A stretch of DNA of 64,000 nucleotides from Gemmatimonadaceae bacterium (GCA_020851035.1 JADZDM010000005.1:372001-436000); one strand, 5' to 3'; positions 50,906 through 59,558 are shown, numbered from the stretch's first letter. Translations and numbers: made by a program. Notes: generated by a model from the letters alone, not told the origin.

Positions 50906-51895
50906 CTACTGCCGCACCATCCGCGCCAGTTCGGACTCCGCCGTCAGGTAGCCGAAGCTGGGCCACTGCGAGCGCACGGCCGTGATCCGCGACAACAGCG
51001 CCTCCGCCTGCGGGCGCCGGCCGTTGTAGAGGTGCCAGTTCGCCACGCCATACGCGGTGGTCACGTCCTCGAGGTTGCCCTCGGGGCCGAAGTTCTTCAG
51101 CAGGTCGGCCTCGGTCAGCTCGCCCTTGTAGAGCAGCAGCAGGCGGTGGTACGCCCCGTTCTCGATCACGTCCATCGACGCCGTGATCGGCTGCAGCACC
51201 GCCGCCGCCTCGTCGTCTCGATGCAGGCGGCGCAGCGCCATGTACAGCCAGTGGCTGGTGGCCACCAGCATGTCGTTGTTGCCGCGTGACGCGGCGACAT
51301 CCTCGCGATACAGCGGCAGCGCCTTGTCGAACTGCCCGCTGAGGTAGTACGCGAGGCCGAGGTGATAGCGGATGTTTCCCTGCAGCGTGCTGGTGGGGAT
51401 GTTGCGCGCATTGGGCTGGCCATCGGGCTCCACCTCGTCGGGCCTGCCTTTCGTGAGTGCATACGCGCGCTCGAAATCGGCGATGGCCCTCGGGAGCTGG
51501 CGGGTGGTGAGGTAGCGATGGCCGCGATGCCGGTAGAGGCGCGCGTCGGCGGGGTGCGACGTGAGGCCGCGGGTGTAGATGTCGATGGCCTCGTTGAAGC
51601 GGCCGAGGTACGCCGTGCGGCGGCCGAGCCAGATGATGGAGTCGGCGTCGGCCGGCGTGTGGTCGTACGCGCGGCGCGCGACAGCGAGCTGGGCCTCCAT
51701 CCGCTCACGGGTCGCTCCCTGCGGTTCGGGCCTGAGGAGAGGCTGGCCGGTGAGCGAGGTGGCCTCGACGACGCCTGGCGTCGTGACGGGACTGCGCCCC
51801 GGGACCTGCGCTCCGGCGGTCGCCGGCCCGAGGGTCACGAGGGCGGTGCAGGCTGATGCGCACGCGGCTGAGAGGAGGGAGCGCGGGAGAGGCAT
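50906..51895 (-). CDS. Secreted TPR-repeat protein
   Basis: This 329-residue protein has a signal peptide (about residues 1-29, ends TAGAQ) followed by TPR-like helical pairs (LGRFNEAIDIYTRGLTSHPA, QLPRAIADFERAYALTKG, SGQFDKALPLYREDVA). The tail has the pattern YNGRRPQAEALLSRI. TPR arrays bind other proteins; here it is exported to the periplasm or outer membrane. Function unknown. ATG 51895 is chosen for the signal peptide. It is monocistronic and convergent with the sensor-like gene. Confidence 0.8.
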   Translation of the reverse strand: MPLPRSLLSAACASACTALVTLGPATAGAQVPGRSPVTTPGVVEATSLTGQPLLRPEPQGATRERMEAQLAVARRAYDHTPADADSIIWLGRRTAYLGRFNEAIDIYTRGLTSHPADARLYRHRGHRYLTTRQLPRAIADFERAYALTKGRPDEVEPDGQPNARNIPTSTLQGNIRYHLGLAYYLSGQFDKALPLYREDVAASRGNNDMLVATSHWLYMALRRLHRDDEAAAVLQPITASMDVIENGAYHRLLLLYKGELTEADLLKNFGPEGNLEDVTTAYGVANWHLYNGRRPQAEALLSRITAVRSQWPSFGYLTAESELARMVRQ

Positions 51896-52116
51896 GGCTG
51901 AACCCGGTGGCCGGAGGGTGATGAAGGTGCCGGGTGCGTGGTTTGGCCCGAGACCGGCGCGCGTGAATCGAAGCCCGGTGCACACCGGCGGTCAACGCCA
52001 GCCCCCCACGGGAAACCAGCGGTCCGCGTTAGTGTACTGATGTCACGACGCAGGCAGGCCCCGCCGTGCCGGCTGGCGGCCTCTGCGCCATTCCACCCGC
52101 GCAACGCCCTCCCGTC

Positions 52117-52641
52117 ATGCGAGTCACCGCCCCGAAGGTCCGCGTCTTCCTGCCGGTCTTCGCGGCCGTCTTCCTCACCGACTGCGCCAGCAAGCGGGTG
52201 GCGGTGGAACAGCTCGCGCCGGCGTACGTGCCGCACGAGGTGCTGGGCGACTTCCTGCGCTTCACGCTCGCCTTCAACGTGCGCGCTGCGATGGGACTGT
52301 CGGCGGGTGCCGCGTCGCGGTGGATCCTCGCCCTCATCGCCACGGCGATGGTCGTGTCGGTACTGGTCTGGCTGGTGCGCACCCGCACCGATGACCGGAT
52401 GCTGCTCAGTGGCCTGGCACTGGTGGCGGGTGGCGCGCTCGGCAACCTGGTGGACCGGCTGCGGTGGGACCGCGGCGTGGTGGATTTCATCGACGTCGGC
52501 CTGGGCGACCTGCGGTTCTACATCTTCAACGTCGCCGACATGGCGATCACCATCGGTGCCGTGCTGCTCTGGTTCGCGATGAAGCACGCCGAGCAGTCAC
52601 CCGATGGCGCGGCAGGCGCCGGCACGCCGGCGGGGACGTGA
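52117..52641 (+). CDS. lspA: Lipoprotein signal peptidase (LspA-like)
   Basis: This 174-residue inner-membrane aspartyl protease cleaves lipoprotein signal peptides. It has four membrane segments, with catalytic Asp113 in GALGNLVDRLRWDRGVVDF and Asp141 in IFNVADMAITIGAV. The first conserved box is TDCASKR instead of the usual DQxTK, and the NxGxAFG box reads FNVRAAMG, so the N-terminal half is divergent while the catalytic half is standard. ATG 52117 is preferred over 52066 because the membrane helix starts soon after. The last codons overlap the next gene, a lipoprotein. Confidence 0.85.
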   Translation: MRVTAPKVRVFLPVFAAVFLTDCASKRVAVEQLAPAYVPHEVLGDFLRFTLAFNVRAAMGLSAGAASRWILALIATAMVVSVLVWLVRTRTDDRMLLSGLALVAGGALGNLVDRLRWDRGVVDFIDVGLGDLRFYIFNVADMAITIGAVLLWFAMKHAEQSPDGAAGAGTPAGT

Positions 52642-53507
52642 CTCGCGGCGCGGTGCGCCGTGCGGTGGTGCTCTCGCTTGGCGCGCTGTCACTGTCGGCC
52701 TGTGTGCTGCGCCCGACGCTGACCGACACATTCGGCTTCAAGCCGAAGCAGATGAAGCGCGGACGCGCCGCACCCAGCGAGTGGGGCTGGGACGCCGCCA
52801 GCCTCGACACGATCGCGCGACTGGATTCGGCCGGCGGCCTGCTGGCGTGGTGGGGCGCCGCGCCGACTGATTCCGCGCCATGCGGCGGTGCGCTGCTGCT
52901 GCACGGCAAGGGCCGCAACCGTGCGGAGATGATGCCGCTGGGGAAGGCGCTGCAGGCGAAGGGGTTCTCGGTGCTGATCCCCGACTATCGCGGGTACGGC
53001 GGCACGGAGGGCACACCGACGACGGTGGGGCTGTACGACGATGCCGGCCTGGCGTACCGCAGCCTGCGCACGCGCCTCTCCGACAGCACGCTGCCGATCG
53101 TGGTGGTGGGTCACTCACTCGGCACGGCGCTCGCTGCGCGGGTGTCGCGCGACTACCGGCCGGCGGCCACGGTGTACATGTCACCGTTCGCGCGCATCTC
53201 GTCCGCGGTGCGGTCGCGATTCGGTGCGATCGGTCCGCGCCTGTTCGACACCACGGCGTTCGCCTTCAATCCGCTGGATGACGCCGCGCAGGCCGGCGGA
53301 CGGACGATGGTGGTGGTGGCGGGACGCGACCTGCTGATCCCGCGCTCCGAGAGCGATGCCTTCATCGCCGGGCTTGGGCTCACGGCCGTGGTGCGCGACC
53401 CGAAGGCCACGCACAACGGGCTGCTGGACTCGGAGCTGGCCATCGCCGTCGTGGCCGACTCGATGGAGCGATGGTCGGGGTGTGCAGCGCGGCGTTCCGG
53501 CATGTGA
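52638..53507 (+). CDS. Alpha/beta-hydrolase lipoprotein
   Basis: This 289-residue protein starts at GTG 52638, overlapping the lspA stop. It has a lipoprotein signal with lipobox SLSAC (Cys22), then an alpha/beta-hydrolase fold: ALLLHGKGRNRAEMMPLG (oxyanion region), VLIPDYRGYGGTEGTP, nucleophile Ser160 in VVVGHSLGTALA, probable acid in VVAGRDLLIPRSES, and a probable His in ATHNGLLD. It resembles the BEM46/Yqk-type serine hydrolases of unknown substrate. Coupling to a lipoprotein signal peptidase is notable. Confidence 0.86.
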   Translation: MTRGAVRRAVVLSLGALSLSACVLRPTLTDTFGFKPKQMKRGRAAPSEWGWDAASLDTIARLDSAGGLLAWWGAAPTDSAPCGGALLLHGKGRNRAEMMPLGKALQAKGFSVLIPDYRGYGGTEGTPTTVGLYDDAGLAYRSLRTRLSDSTLPIVVVGHSLGTALAARVSRDYRPAATVYMSPFARISSAVRSRFGAIGPRLFDTTAFAFNPLDDAAQAGGRTMVVVAGRDLLIPRSESDAFIAGLGLTAVVRDPKATHNGLLDSELAIAVVADSMERWSGCAARRSGM

Positions 53508-53509
53508 GC

Positions 53510-53525
53510 CGCCGCACTCGCGGCG
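53510..53525. terminator. Bidirectional hairpin between convergent genes
   Basis: CGCCGC-ACTC-GCGGCG fills the whole 18-bp gap between the stop codons of the hydrolase and the PepSY gene. A perfect 6-bp stem with a 4-nt loop, without a U tract. Confidence 0.55.
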
Positions 53526-54821
53526 TCAGTTCGTCGCGCCGGCCACCGACGGTTCGCGCTCCGAGCCGCGTCGCGCGAGCGCCCGTGCCGCGCGACGGAT
53601 GGCGAGCATCATGCCGGTGACCACCAGCACCACCGAGGCCAGCGTGACGAGGCCGGCGATGGTCTGGCCGAACACCCCGAGCACCTCACCGGTGTGGGTG
53701 AAGCGCAGGATGCCACGGGCCTGGCGTCCGGCGGTGAGGCTGTCGAATGGCTCGAACCTGGCGACGGCGCCGGTCGCCGATGCCACCTGCACGGTGGCCC
53801 GGTGCTGGGGCTGTCCACCAGTGCCACGGTCGAGGGTCACGCCGATGGTCTTCGCCCCCGGCTTGGGCACCTGCACGGTGATGGAGAGGTAGTCTGCCAT
53901 CAGTGGCTGCGCCGTGGCGATGGCCGCGTCGAGCGAGGTGTGCCGCGTCGCGCTGTCGCCACCGCTGACTGTGGCGGCTGCGCCGGCGGCACCGGCCATC
54001 CGGCCCCCCGCCACCCTGCCTTCGCCCTGACCAGCGCCCTGCGCGGCACCACCTGCGCCCTGCCCTGCCTGGCCACCGCCGGCACCGGCTTGCGCTCCTG
54101 CTCCCGGCGGCCCTCCCGGCCCGCCGCGCGGCGGCGGGGTCTCGCCTACGGCCTTGTAGACGAGGTCACTCGCCCAGGGATAGCTGATCACGGCGCCCGA
54201 GGCGACGATCGCGATCAGCGGCAGGGCGCTCCAGATGCCGAGCACGTTGTGCCAGTTGAAGTCGCGCGCCTTGCCGCGCAGTCCGGAACGGAACCAGAGC
54301 ACGGCGCGCACACGAACCCAGGTGATGGTCTTCGGTAGCCAGAGCACCATGCCGGTGAGCACGATCAGGAGGAAGAGCAGGTTGGCGGCGTCATTGGCCG
54401 ACTTGAAGAGGGTGCGGTTCTCGCCCTTGCCGGCGAGCCAGCGGTGCCACTCCTCCATGGCGCCGAAGAAGTCGCGGGCGGCGGTGCTTCCGGCGCCGAG
54501 TACCCGGCCGGAGGCGGGATCCAGATAGAGGACGCCGTCGCGACCGAAGGCCGCCAGGACCGGCGCGGTGGGGTCCGCGGTGCGGGTGATGCTCCCCGGT
54601 GCGGTGCCGCCGTGGGCCGTCGTCGCGAGCACGACGAGCGAGTCGGTGCCGAGGAAGGTCGTGGCGCCGGCATCGACCGGATCCAGCGAGCGCATGTCTG
54701 CCCAGTGCGTCATCTGGCGCTCGTAGGTGAGCGCCACGCCGGTGACCGACATCACCACGATCAGGATGCCGGCCAGGACGCCGGCGACGAGGTGGGTCCA
54801 GAAGAGGATCGTGCGGAGCAT
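53526..54821 (-). CDS. PepSY-associated membrane protein (PiuB-like)
   Basis: This 431-residue protein of the PepSY_TM family has four membrane segments (about 5-30, 143-165, 190-215 and 375-400) and two PepSY-like periplasmic parts. The motifs HLVAGVLAGILIVVMSVTGV and WHRWLAGKGENRTLFK with its His are typical. Such proteins are iron-regulated and are thought to reduce or help take up ferric siderophores. A Gly/Ala/Gln-rich stretch (about 228-285) is an unusual low-complexity insert. A Fur-like box lies about 150 bp upstream. Confidence 0.88.
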   Translation of the reverse strand: MLRTILFWTHLVAGVLAGILIVVMSVTGVALTYERQMTHWADMRSLDPVDAGATTFLGTDSLVVLATTAHGGTAPGSITRTADPTAPVLAAFGRDGVLYLDPASGRVLGAGSTAARDFFGAMEEWHRWLAGKGENRTLFKSANDAANLLFLLIVLTGMVLWLPKTITWVRVRAVLWFRSGLRGKARDFNWHNVLGIWSALPLIAIVASGAVISYPWASDLVYKAVGETPPPRGGPGGPPGAGAQAGAGGGQAGQGAGGAAQGAGQGEGRVAGGRMAGAAGAAATVSGGDSATRHTSLDAAIATAQPLMADYLSITVQVPKPGAKTIGVTLDRGTGGQPQHRATVQVASATGAVARFEPFDSLTAGRQARGILRFTHTGEVLGVFGQTIAGLVTLASVVLVVTGMMLAIRRAARALARRGSEREPSVAGATN

Positions 54822-54968
54822 GTGGTCGTGGAAGAGTGAGGTGCCGGGGCGGGTCGTGGTGCCCCCCTGCCCGAGCTACACGCCCGGGGCGGACGCCGTT
54901 GGCGCCGCGCGTGCACGCTCGGCGGGCTCTGCCGCGGACGTCGGGGCGGAGTCAGGCGCGACGGTAGA

Positions 54969-54983
54969 TGATAACGGCTATCA
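54969..54983. promoter_or_regulatory. Fur-box-like operator upstream of the PepSY gene
   Basis: TGATAAC-G-GCTATCA is an inverted repeat matching 11 of 14 bases of the 7-1-7 Fur consensus TGATAAT-N-ATTATCA. It stands in an AT-rich patch of otherwise GC-rich DNA. On the minus strand a TTGACC-N17-CTAGTT pair lies immediately upstream, so a bound repressor would block the promoter of the PepSY gene. Confidence 0.55.
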
Positions 54984-55053
54984 ACTAGCGCATGCAAAGA
55001 TCGTCGGTCAATTACGATAAAGTCAATCGGCATTCACGGTGGGGGCGGAACGC

Positions 55054-55086
55054 ACGCAGGCCCCGGCGGTCTGCCGAGGCCTGCGT
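55054..55086 (-). terminator. Hairpin after the sortilin-like gene
   Basis: ACGCAGGCC and GGCCTGCGT form a perfect 9-bp stem, extended by an inner CGGC/GCCG stem after one mismatch, 51 bp after the stop of the minus-strand gene. No U tract. Confidence 0.68.
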
Positions 55087-55136
55087 GAGGAGATGTCGTG
55101 GTGCCGCGGGACGGCGTCGGATCGTGGCGGGTACCG

Positions 55137-58100
55137 CTAGGCGATCGGCTTCTTCCGCGGCAGGACGATCGGGGCGAGGCCGAGTGCCGACACCTTGGCG
55201 TTGAAGGCGGCGACGTCCCGGGCGAGGATTTCGTCGAGGCGTTTCGCGATGGGCGCCCACTGTGTGACCAGCTCCCCAGTGCGCAGTATCGCGCCAGTGG
55301 TCGGGCGCCCTTCCGGGCCGCCGTGGATGTAGCCGTTGGTGCCGGTGACGTTGGCGTAGGTCTCCGCGAGCTGGTTGTCGAGGCGTCCACCGAAGCGGAG
55401 CACGTCGTAGGCGACCTTGATGCGCGGCTCGGTCATCAGGCGTTCGAGGGAGTCGAGTCGCGTGTCGAGTGCGGTGGCGAGCGGAGCCAGTTCTGCCTGG
55501 AGCCCGGCGCGCGTCGCCTGTTCGAGGCTGGCGTGTGCCTGCGCCTTCACGGCCCTCATGGTCTCGAGGGATCTGTTCAGCGACTCGAGAGTGTCGCGTA
55601 GCTGTCGCGCCACCTGGAACTGTGATGCGTAGTCCGCGGCGGAAACATCCGTCAGCCGCGGATCCGCCAGCACACGGAACCGGTGCGCTTGGGTCGTGGT
55701 GCCACTGAGCCGGACCTCGTAGTCGCCCGGGACGGCGCGGATGCCGCCAGTGTAGCCCCAGAGCACCTGGTCAGGTGCCATCAGCGGGCCTGGCCACGTC
55801 AGGTCCCAGGTGACCGCGTGGGTGCCTGACTTCACAGGGAGCACCGGCTGCTGCCGACGGCGGCTTTCGGTGGTGTCAGTGGTGAGCGTCCGCACCACTT
55901 CTCCGGCTGCCGTTCGCACCTCGAGCGTGTAGGGAACGGTCACACTGTCGCGAAGGTGCAGGTGGAACACGGCCCCGCCCGGTGGTGCGTCCAGCGGCGT
56001 TTCGCGGCCCCCGGCCCCGCCGCCCTGGCCCTTGTCGGCTCGTACCACGTCGCGCGGACGGAAGAGGTGCATCGCCCCGGTGGGCCGCGTTTCGGCCAGC
56101 TGCTGCAGCGGCGTCAGGTCGTCCAGGATCCAGAGCGACCGCCCCTGCGTCCCGACCACGAGGTCGTTCTCGTGCCACTGCAGGTCGCTGATCGGGACCT
56201 GCGGGAGGTTCCGCTGGAGCGACTGCCAGCGACCACCGTTGTCGGTGGAGAACCAGATCCCGAACTCGGTGCCGGCGAAGAGCAGGCCTGGCCGGACGTG
56301 ATCCTCGCGCACCACGCGCACGGGATGGTCGGCGGGGATGCCGTTCGTGCCGTCGGCGATCCGCGTCCAGGTGCGCCCGTAGTCGTCGGTGCGCCAGGCG
56401 TACGGCGCGAAGTCGTCCAGGCGGAACCGGTGTGCCGCGACGTACGCCCGGCCGGCCTGGTGCCGCGACACGTCGATCCGGTTCACGGTCGTGTACTTCG
56501 GCATCCCGGGCGGCGTGACGTCAGTCCAGGTGGTGCCGCCGTCGCGGGTGAGGTGCACCCGGCCGTCGTCGCTGCCGGTCCAGAGCACCTTGCCGTCCTT
56601 CGGGTCCTCGCCGAGGGCGAAGATGGTGTTGAACATCTCCACGCCGGTCTGGTCGCCGTTGATCGGGCCGCCGGCCATGCCCTGCGTGGCCTTGTCGTTG
56701 GTGGTGAGGTCGGGGCTGATGACGGTCCAGGACATGCCGCCGTCGCGCGAGCGGTGCACCACCTGCGAGGCGTGGTAGACGGTGTTCGGGTCGTGCCGCG
56801 ACACCAGGATCGGCGCCACCCACTGGAAGCGGTACTTCATGTCCGACGCCTTCTGCCCCACCTGCTGCTGGGGGTAGGCGATCACGTCGCGGCGCAGGTC
56901 GCGCTTCGGCTCGTAGCGGTTGATCGCACCGCCGTAACACCCGCCGTAGATCACCTCGGGGTGGTCGGGGTGCAGCGCCACCGGACCGGTCTCGCAGCCG
57001 CCGGCGTTCATCCACGCGTTCATCGGGTGCAGCGTGTTCGCATCCAGCCACGCCGGCACGGAGATCGACGTGTTGTCCTGCTGCGCCGTGTACACGCGAT
57101 ACGGGAAGGCGTTGTCCACCACCACATCGTACAGCTCGGCCGTGGGCATGAGGTTCATGCTGCTCCACGACTTCGCACCGTTGAGCGAGACCACCGACCC
57201 GCCGTCGTCGCCGAGCACCATCAGGCGCGGGTTGGCCGGGTTGATCCAGAGGTCGTGCGTGTCACCGTGCGGGACGGCCACGCCTTCGAACGTCTTTCCG
57301 CCGTCCACGCTGCGGTGCATCTGCACGCTCATCACGTACATCAGGTTCTCGTTCACGGGATCGGCGACGAGCCGGTAGAAGTACCACGCCCGCTGCCGGA
57401 TCTTGTTCTCCGCGTTCACGCGGGTCCACGAGGTGCCGCCATCGTCGCTGCGGAAGAGGCCCCCCGCCGGTTCTGCCTCGACCAGCGCCCAGATGCGATC
57501 GGGATTGGCGGGGGAGATGGCGAGACCGACCTTGCCGACGATGCCGGTGGGCAGGCCGCCGGCGAGCTTCGTCCAGGTGTCGCCGCCATCGGTGCTGCGG
57601 TACACGCCACCCTCCGGCCCACCCGAGATCATCGTCCACGGCTTGCGCTCGGCGCGCCACATGCCCGCGTACAGGATGCGCGGGTTGCGCGGGTGCATGA
57701 CCAGGTCGCTGGCACCGGTGGAGTCGTTCAGGAAGAGCACCTGCTGCCAGGTGGTGCCGCCATCCTTGCTGCGGTAGATGCCGCGCTCGCGGTTCTTTCC
57801 GAACGGGTGTCCGAGTGCGGAGGCGTAAACCAGGTCCGGGTTGGTGGGGTGGACCACCGTGCGGCCGATGGCACCCGTCTCACGCAGGCCGGTGAAGCTC
57901 CACGTCTTTCCCGCGTCGGTGGACTTCCACATGCCGCGGCCGGTGGAGGTGTTGCCGCGGATGTCCTGCGATCCCGTGCCGACGTAGATCACGTTCGGGT
58001 CGGAGTCAGCGACGTCGATGGAGCCGATGGCGCCGCCGAAGTAGCGGTCGGCGATGGGCTGCCAGCTCTGGCCGGCGTCCTCGGTGCGCCAGACGCCGCC

Positions 58101-58340
58101 GCCGGTGCTGCCGGAGTAGAAGAGGAATGGCTGTGCCGCCACGCCGGCCACGGCGGTGGAGCGGCCACCGCGGAAGGGTCCGATCGAGCGGTACCGCATC
58201 GACGCGAGGAGGGTGGTGTCGATGGTGGCGGCGGCAGCGGGCGCGGCGCTGGTCCGCGGGCGCTGGGCGACGGCGGGGGCGGCTGCCACGAGGGCGAGCG
58301 CGAGGGCGTGCAGGACGCGCGGGCGACGGAATGCGTGCAT
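55137..58340 (-). CDS. Sortilin/VPS10-type beta-propeller exported protein
   Basis: This 1067-residue exported protein has a signal peptide (residues 1-26, ends APAVAQ). A long run of BNR/Asp-box repeats follows (GVWRTEDAGQSWQ, GMWKSTDAGKTWS, GIYRSKDGGTTWQ, GVYRSTDGGDTWT, GLFRSDDGGTSWT and more), forming one or two beta-propellers over residues about 45-760. After that comes an Ig-like part (AVTWDLTWPGPLMAPDQVLW) and a helical C-terminal domain (about 900-1060). Such proteins are often labelled glycosyl hydrolase or sortilin-like, but no catalytic residues are evident. Start ATG 58340 is set by the signal peptide. Confidence 0.88.
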   Translation of the reverse strand: MHAFRRPRVLHALALALVAAAPAVAQRPRTSAAPAAAATIDTTLLASMRYRSIGPFRGGRSTAVAGVAAQPFLFYSGSTGGGVWRTEDAGQSWQPIADRYFGGAIGSIDVADSDPNVIYVGTGSQDIRGNTSTGRGMWKSTDAGKTWSFTGLRETGAIGRTVVHPTNPDLVYASALGHPFGKNRERGIYRSKDGGTTWQQVLFLNDSTGASDLVMHPRNPRILYAGMWRAERKPWTMISGGPEGGVYRSTDGGDTWTKLAGGLPTGIVGKVGLAISPANPDRIWALVEAEPAGGLFRSDDGGTSWTRVNAENKIRQRAWYFYRLVADPVNENLMYVMSVQMHRSVDGGKTFEGVAVPHGDTHDLWINPANPRLMVLGDDGGSVVSLNGAKSWSSMNLMPTAELYDVVVDNAFPYRVYTAQQDNTSISVPAWLDANTLHPMNAWMNAGGCETGPVALHPDHPEVIYGGCYGGAINRYEPKRDLRRDVIAYPQQQVGQKASDMKYRFQWVAPILVSRHDPNTVYHASQVVHRSRDGGMSWTVISPDLTTNDKATQGMAGGPINGDQTGVEMFNTIFALGEDPKDGKVLWTGSDDGRVHLTRDGGTTWTDVTPPGMPKYTTVNRIDVSRHQAGRAYVAAHRFRLDDFAPYAWRTDDYGRTWTRIADGTNGIPADHPVRVVREDHVRPGLLFAGTEFGIWFSTDNGGRWQSLQRNLPQVPISDLQWHENDLVVGTQGRSLWILDDLTPLQQLAETRPTGAMHLFRPRDVVRADKGQGGGAGGRETPLDAPPGGAVFHLHLRDSVTVPYTLEVRTAAGEVVRTLTTDTTESRRRQQPVLPVKSGTHAVTWDLTWPGPLMAPDQVLWGYTGGIRAVPGDYEVRLSGTTTQAHRFRVLADPRLTDVSAADYASQFQVARQLRDTLESLNRSLETMRAVKAQAHASLEQATRAGLQAELAPLATALDTRLDSLERLMTEPRIKVAYDVLRFGGRLDNQLAETYANVTGTNGYIHGGPEGRPTTGAILRTGELVTQWAPIAKRLDEILARDVAAFNAKVSALGLAPIVLPRKKPIA

Positions 58341-58530
58341 GAGCCGGACCGGTGGGGAGTGGCGCTGTCGTGCCGGGGGGTGAGACCCGAACCCTGAGCA
58401 TACGCGGGCGCGGCGCGGTCTGCTGCCCCGTGTGGCGGCGTGGCTCGGCGTGGCAGCTTGCGGCGCCGCGGTGCGCACGAGATGCTGCACGGGTACCGTT
58501 CCGTCGCCGCCACCGATCCGGGAGCCCCAG

Positions 58531-58983
58531 ATGCGCCGCCTTCGCCTGCTTGCCGTGACCTGCGCCGTCGTTCCGCTGCTTGCCATCGCCCCGACCGACC
58601 TTCGTGCACAGGACACGGCTGCCGCTGCGGCGCCGGCTGCGAAGAAGCCGCCGAAGGGGCGTGCGAACCTCATCACCGAGGAGGAGATCGCGGCGGGGGG
58701 CACGTTCCAGAACGCGATGGAGGTCGTGCAGCGGCTGCGGCCGGCGATGCTGCGGGTGCGCTCCGGTTCGATGAGCAGCGGGTCGGGGATGAGCAGCATG
58801 GACGTGGGGTCCAACGAGCTCTCGGTCTACCTCGACAACCAGCGGCTGGGCGGCGCGGATGCACTGAAGGAGATCATGCTGTCGCAGTTCCGCGAGATCC
58901 GGTACCTGAGTGCGAACGATGCGACGACGTTGTTCGGCACAGGGCACCAGGCGGGGGCGATCCAGGTGGTGGGGCGGCGCTGA
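58531..58983 (+). CDS. Small exported protein resembling an isolated TonB plug domain
   Basis: This 150-residue protein has a signal peptide (about 1-26, ends DLRAQ) and a short Ala/Lys linker. The domain that follows has NLITEEEIAAGGTFQNAMEV, LSVYLDNQRLGGADALKEI and FREIRYLSANDATTLFG ending in GAIQVVGRR. This is the pattern of the Plug domain of TonB-dependent receptors (name, variable loop, IDVLRG-like ending), but there is no beta-barrel. ATG 58531 follows a GGGAG site. Divergent from the sortilin-like gene, 190 bp apart. Role unknown. Confidence 0.72.
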   Translation: MRRLRLLAVTCAVVPLLAIAPTDLRAQDTAAAAAPAAKKPPKGRANLITEEEIAAGGTFQNAMEVVQRLRPAMLRVRSGSMSSGSGMSSMDVGSNELSVYLDNQRLGGADALKEIMLSQFREIRYLSANDATTLFGTGHQAGAIQVVGRR

Positions 58984-58993
58984 GGTGGGTGCC

Positions 58994-59028
58994 GCTGCGT
59001 GTCGGCGCTCCCTCGCGCGACACGCAGC
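58994..59028. terminator. Bidirectional terminator hairpin
   Basis: GCTGCGTGTCG and CGACACGCAGC form a perfect 11-bp stem around a 13-nt loop, and outer GGTGGG/CCCACC can extend it after a bulge. It lies between the converging plug-like and histone-H1-like genes. No U tract. Confidence 0.78.
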
Positions 59029-59049
59029 CCACCGCCGACTCCCGTTCCG

Positions 59050-59514
59050 TCACGTCCACACGGGTGGCTTCTTGGGTTTCTGCGGTTCCGTGCCCGGCCC
59101 GCCCTTCCTGCAGAAGCGGGAGTCGAGGTCGTCGCCGCCGGTGTTCCAGGCCTTTCGCTCCACGTTGCAGACGGCTTCCCGCAGGCGCGTGTAGTCCTCG
59201 TCGAACCACAGGAACCACTCGTTGAGATCCTTCAGGTGGCGGCAGACCCGCGGCAGCGTGCAGGTGCTGTCGGGGTAGCCCACTCCGAGGACCTCGATAA
59301 TGCCCTCGGCGAGCCGCTTCTTGCTCCAGCCGCTGCCGTTCCCGCCACCCTTGCCACCACCCTTGCCGCCACCCTTGCCGCCACCCTTGCCGCCACCCTT
59401 GCCACCACCCTTGCCCTTCTTCTCGCGCTGTGCCGCCTTCCTGGCGGATTTCTTCGCTGCCTTCCTGACGGACTTCTTCGCCGCCTTTCCGGCGGACTTC
59501 TTCTTTGCAGCCAC
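59050..59514 (-). CDS. Histone-H1-like basic protein with Gly-Lys repeats and a Cys-containing C-terminal domain
   Basis: This 154-residue protein starts at GTG 59514 behind a GGAGAA ribosome site. Residues 1-35 are Lys/Ala repeats (KKSAGKAAKKSVRKAAKKSA) like bacterial H1-type DNA-binding tails. Residues about 38-60 are a (GGGK)n run coded by 12-bp repeats. From about 62 a compact domain follows, with four Cys and many aromatics (GWSKKRLAEGIIEVLGVG, STCTLPRVCRHLKDLNEWFL). I do not recognise that domain. A nucleic-acid-binding role is suggested by charge only. Confidence 0.72.
   Translation of the reverse strand: MAAKKKSAGKAAKKSVRKAAKKSARKAAQREKKGKGGGKGGGKGGGKGGGKGGGKGGGNGSGWSKKRLAEGIIEVLGVGYPDSTCTLPRVCRHLKDLNEWFLWFDEDYTRLREAVCNVERKAWNTGGDDLDSRFCRKGGPGTEPQKPKKPPVWT
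59341..59415 (-). repeat. 12-bp tandem repeat coding for (Gly-Gly-Gly-Lys)n
   Basis: About six copies of TTGCCRCCACCC (plus strand) follow each other in frame inside the H1-like gene. They differ only at one purine. A repeat this regular can gain or lose units by slippage without shifting the frame, so length differences between strains are expected. Confidence 0.85.
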
Positions 59515-59558
59515 GGGTTCTCCTGGCGTGGAATGAATGAGGCGTCTGGCCGCGCGAC

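Larger units (their letters stand above)
54822..55136 (-). other. 315-bp promoter region before the PepSY gene
   Basis: The right part holds the hairpin ending the sortilin-like gene (55054-55086). The middle is an AT-rich promoter patch with the Fur-like box (54969-54983) and TTGACT/TTGACC elements on the minus strand. The left part (54822-54960) is a GC-rich leader in which I see no gene. Confidence 0.5.

Noticed and set aside
52029-52040. Leaderless start TAGTGT-N4-ATG at 52040
   Set aside because: Spacing is four not six, and the frame it opens is a shadow of lspA without coding pattern.
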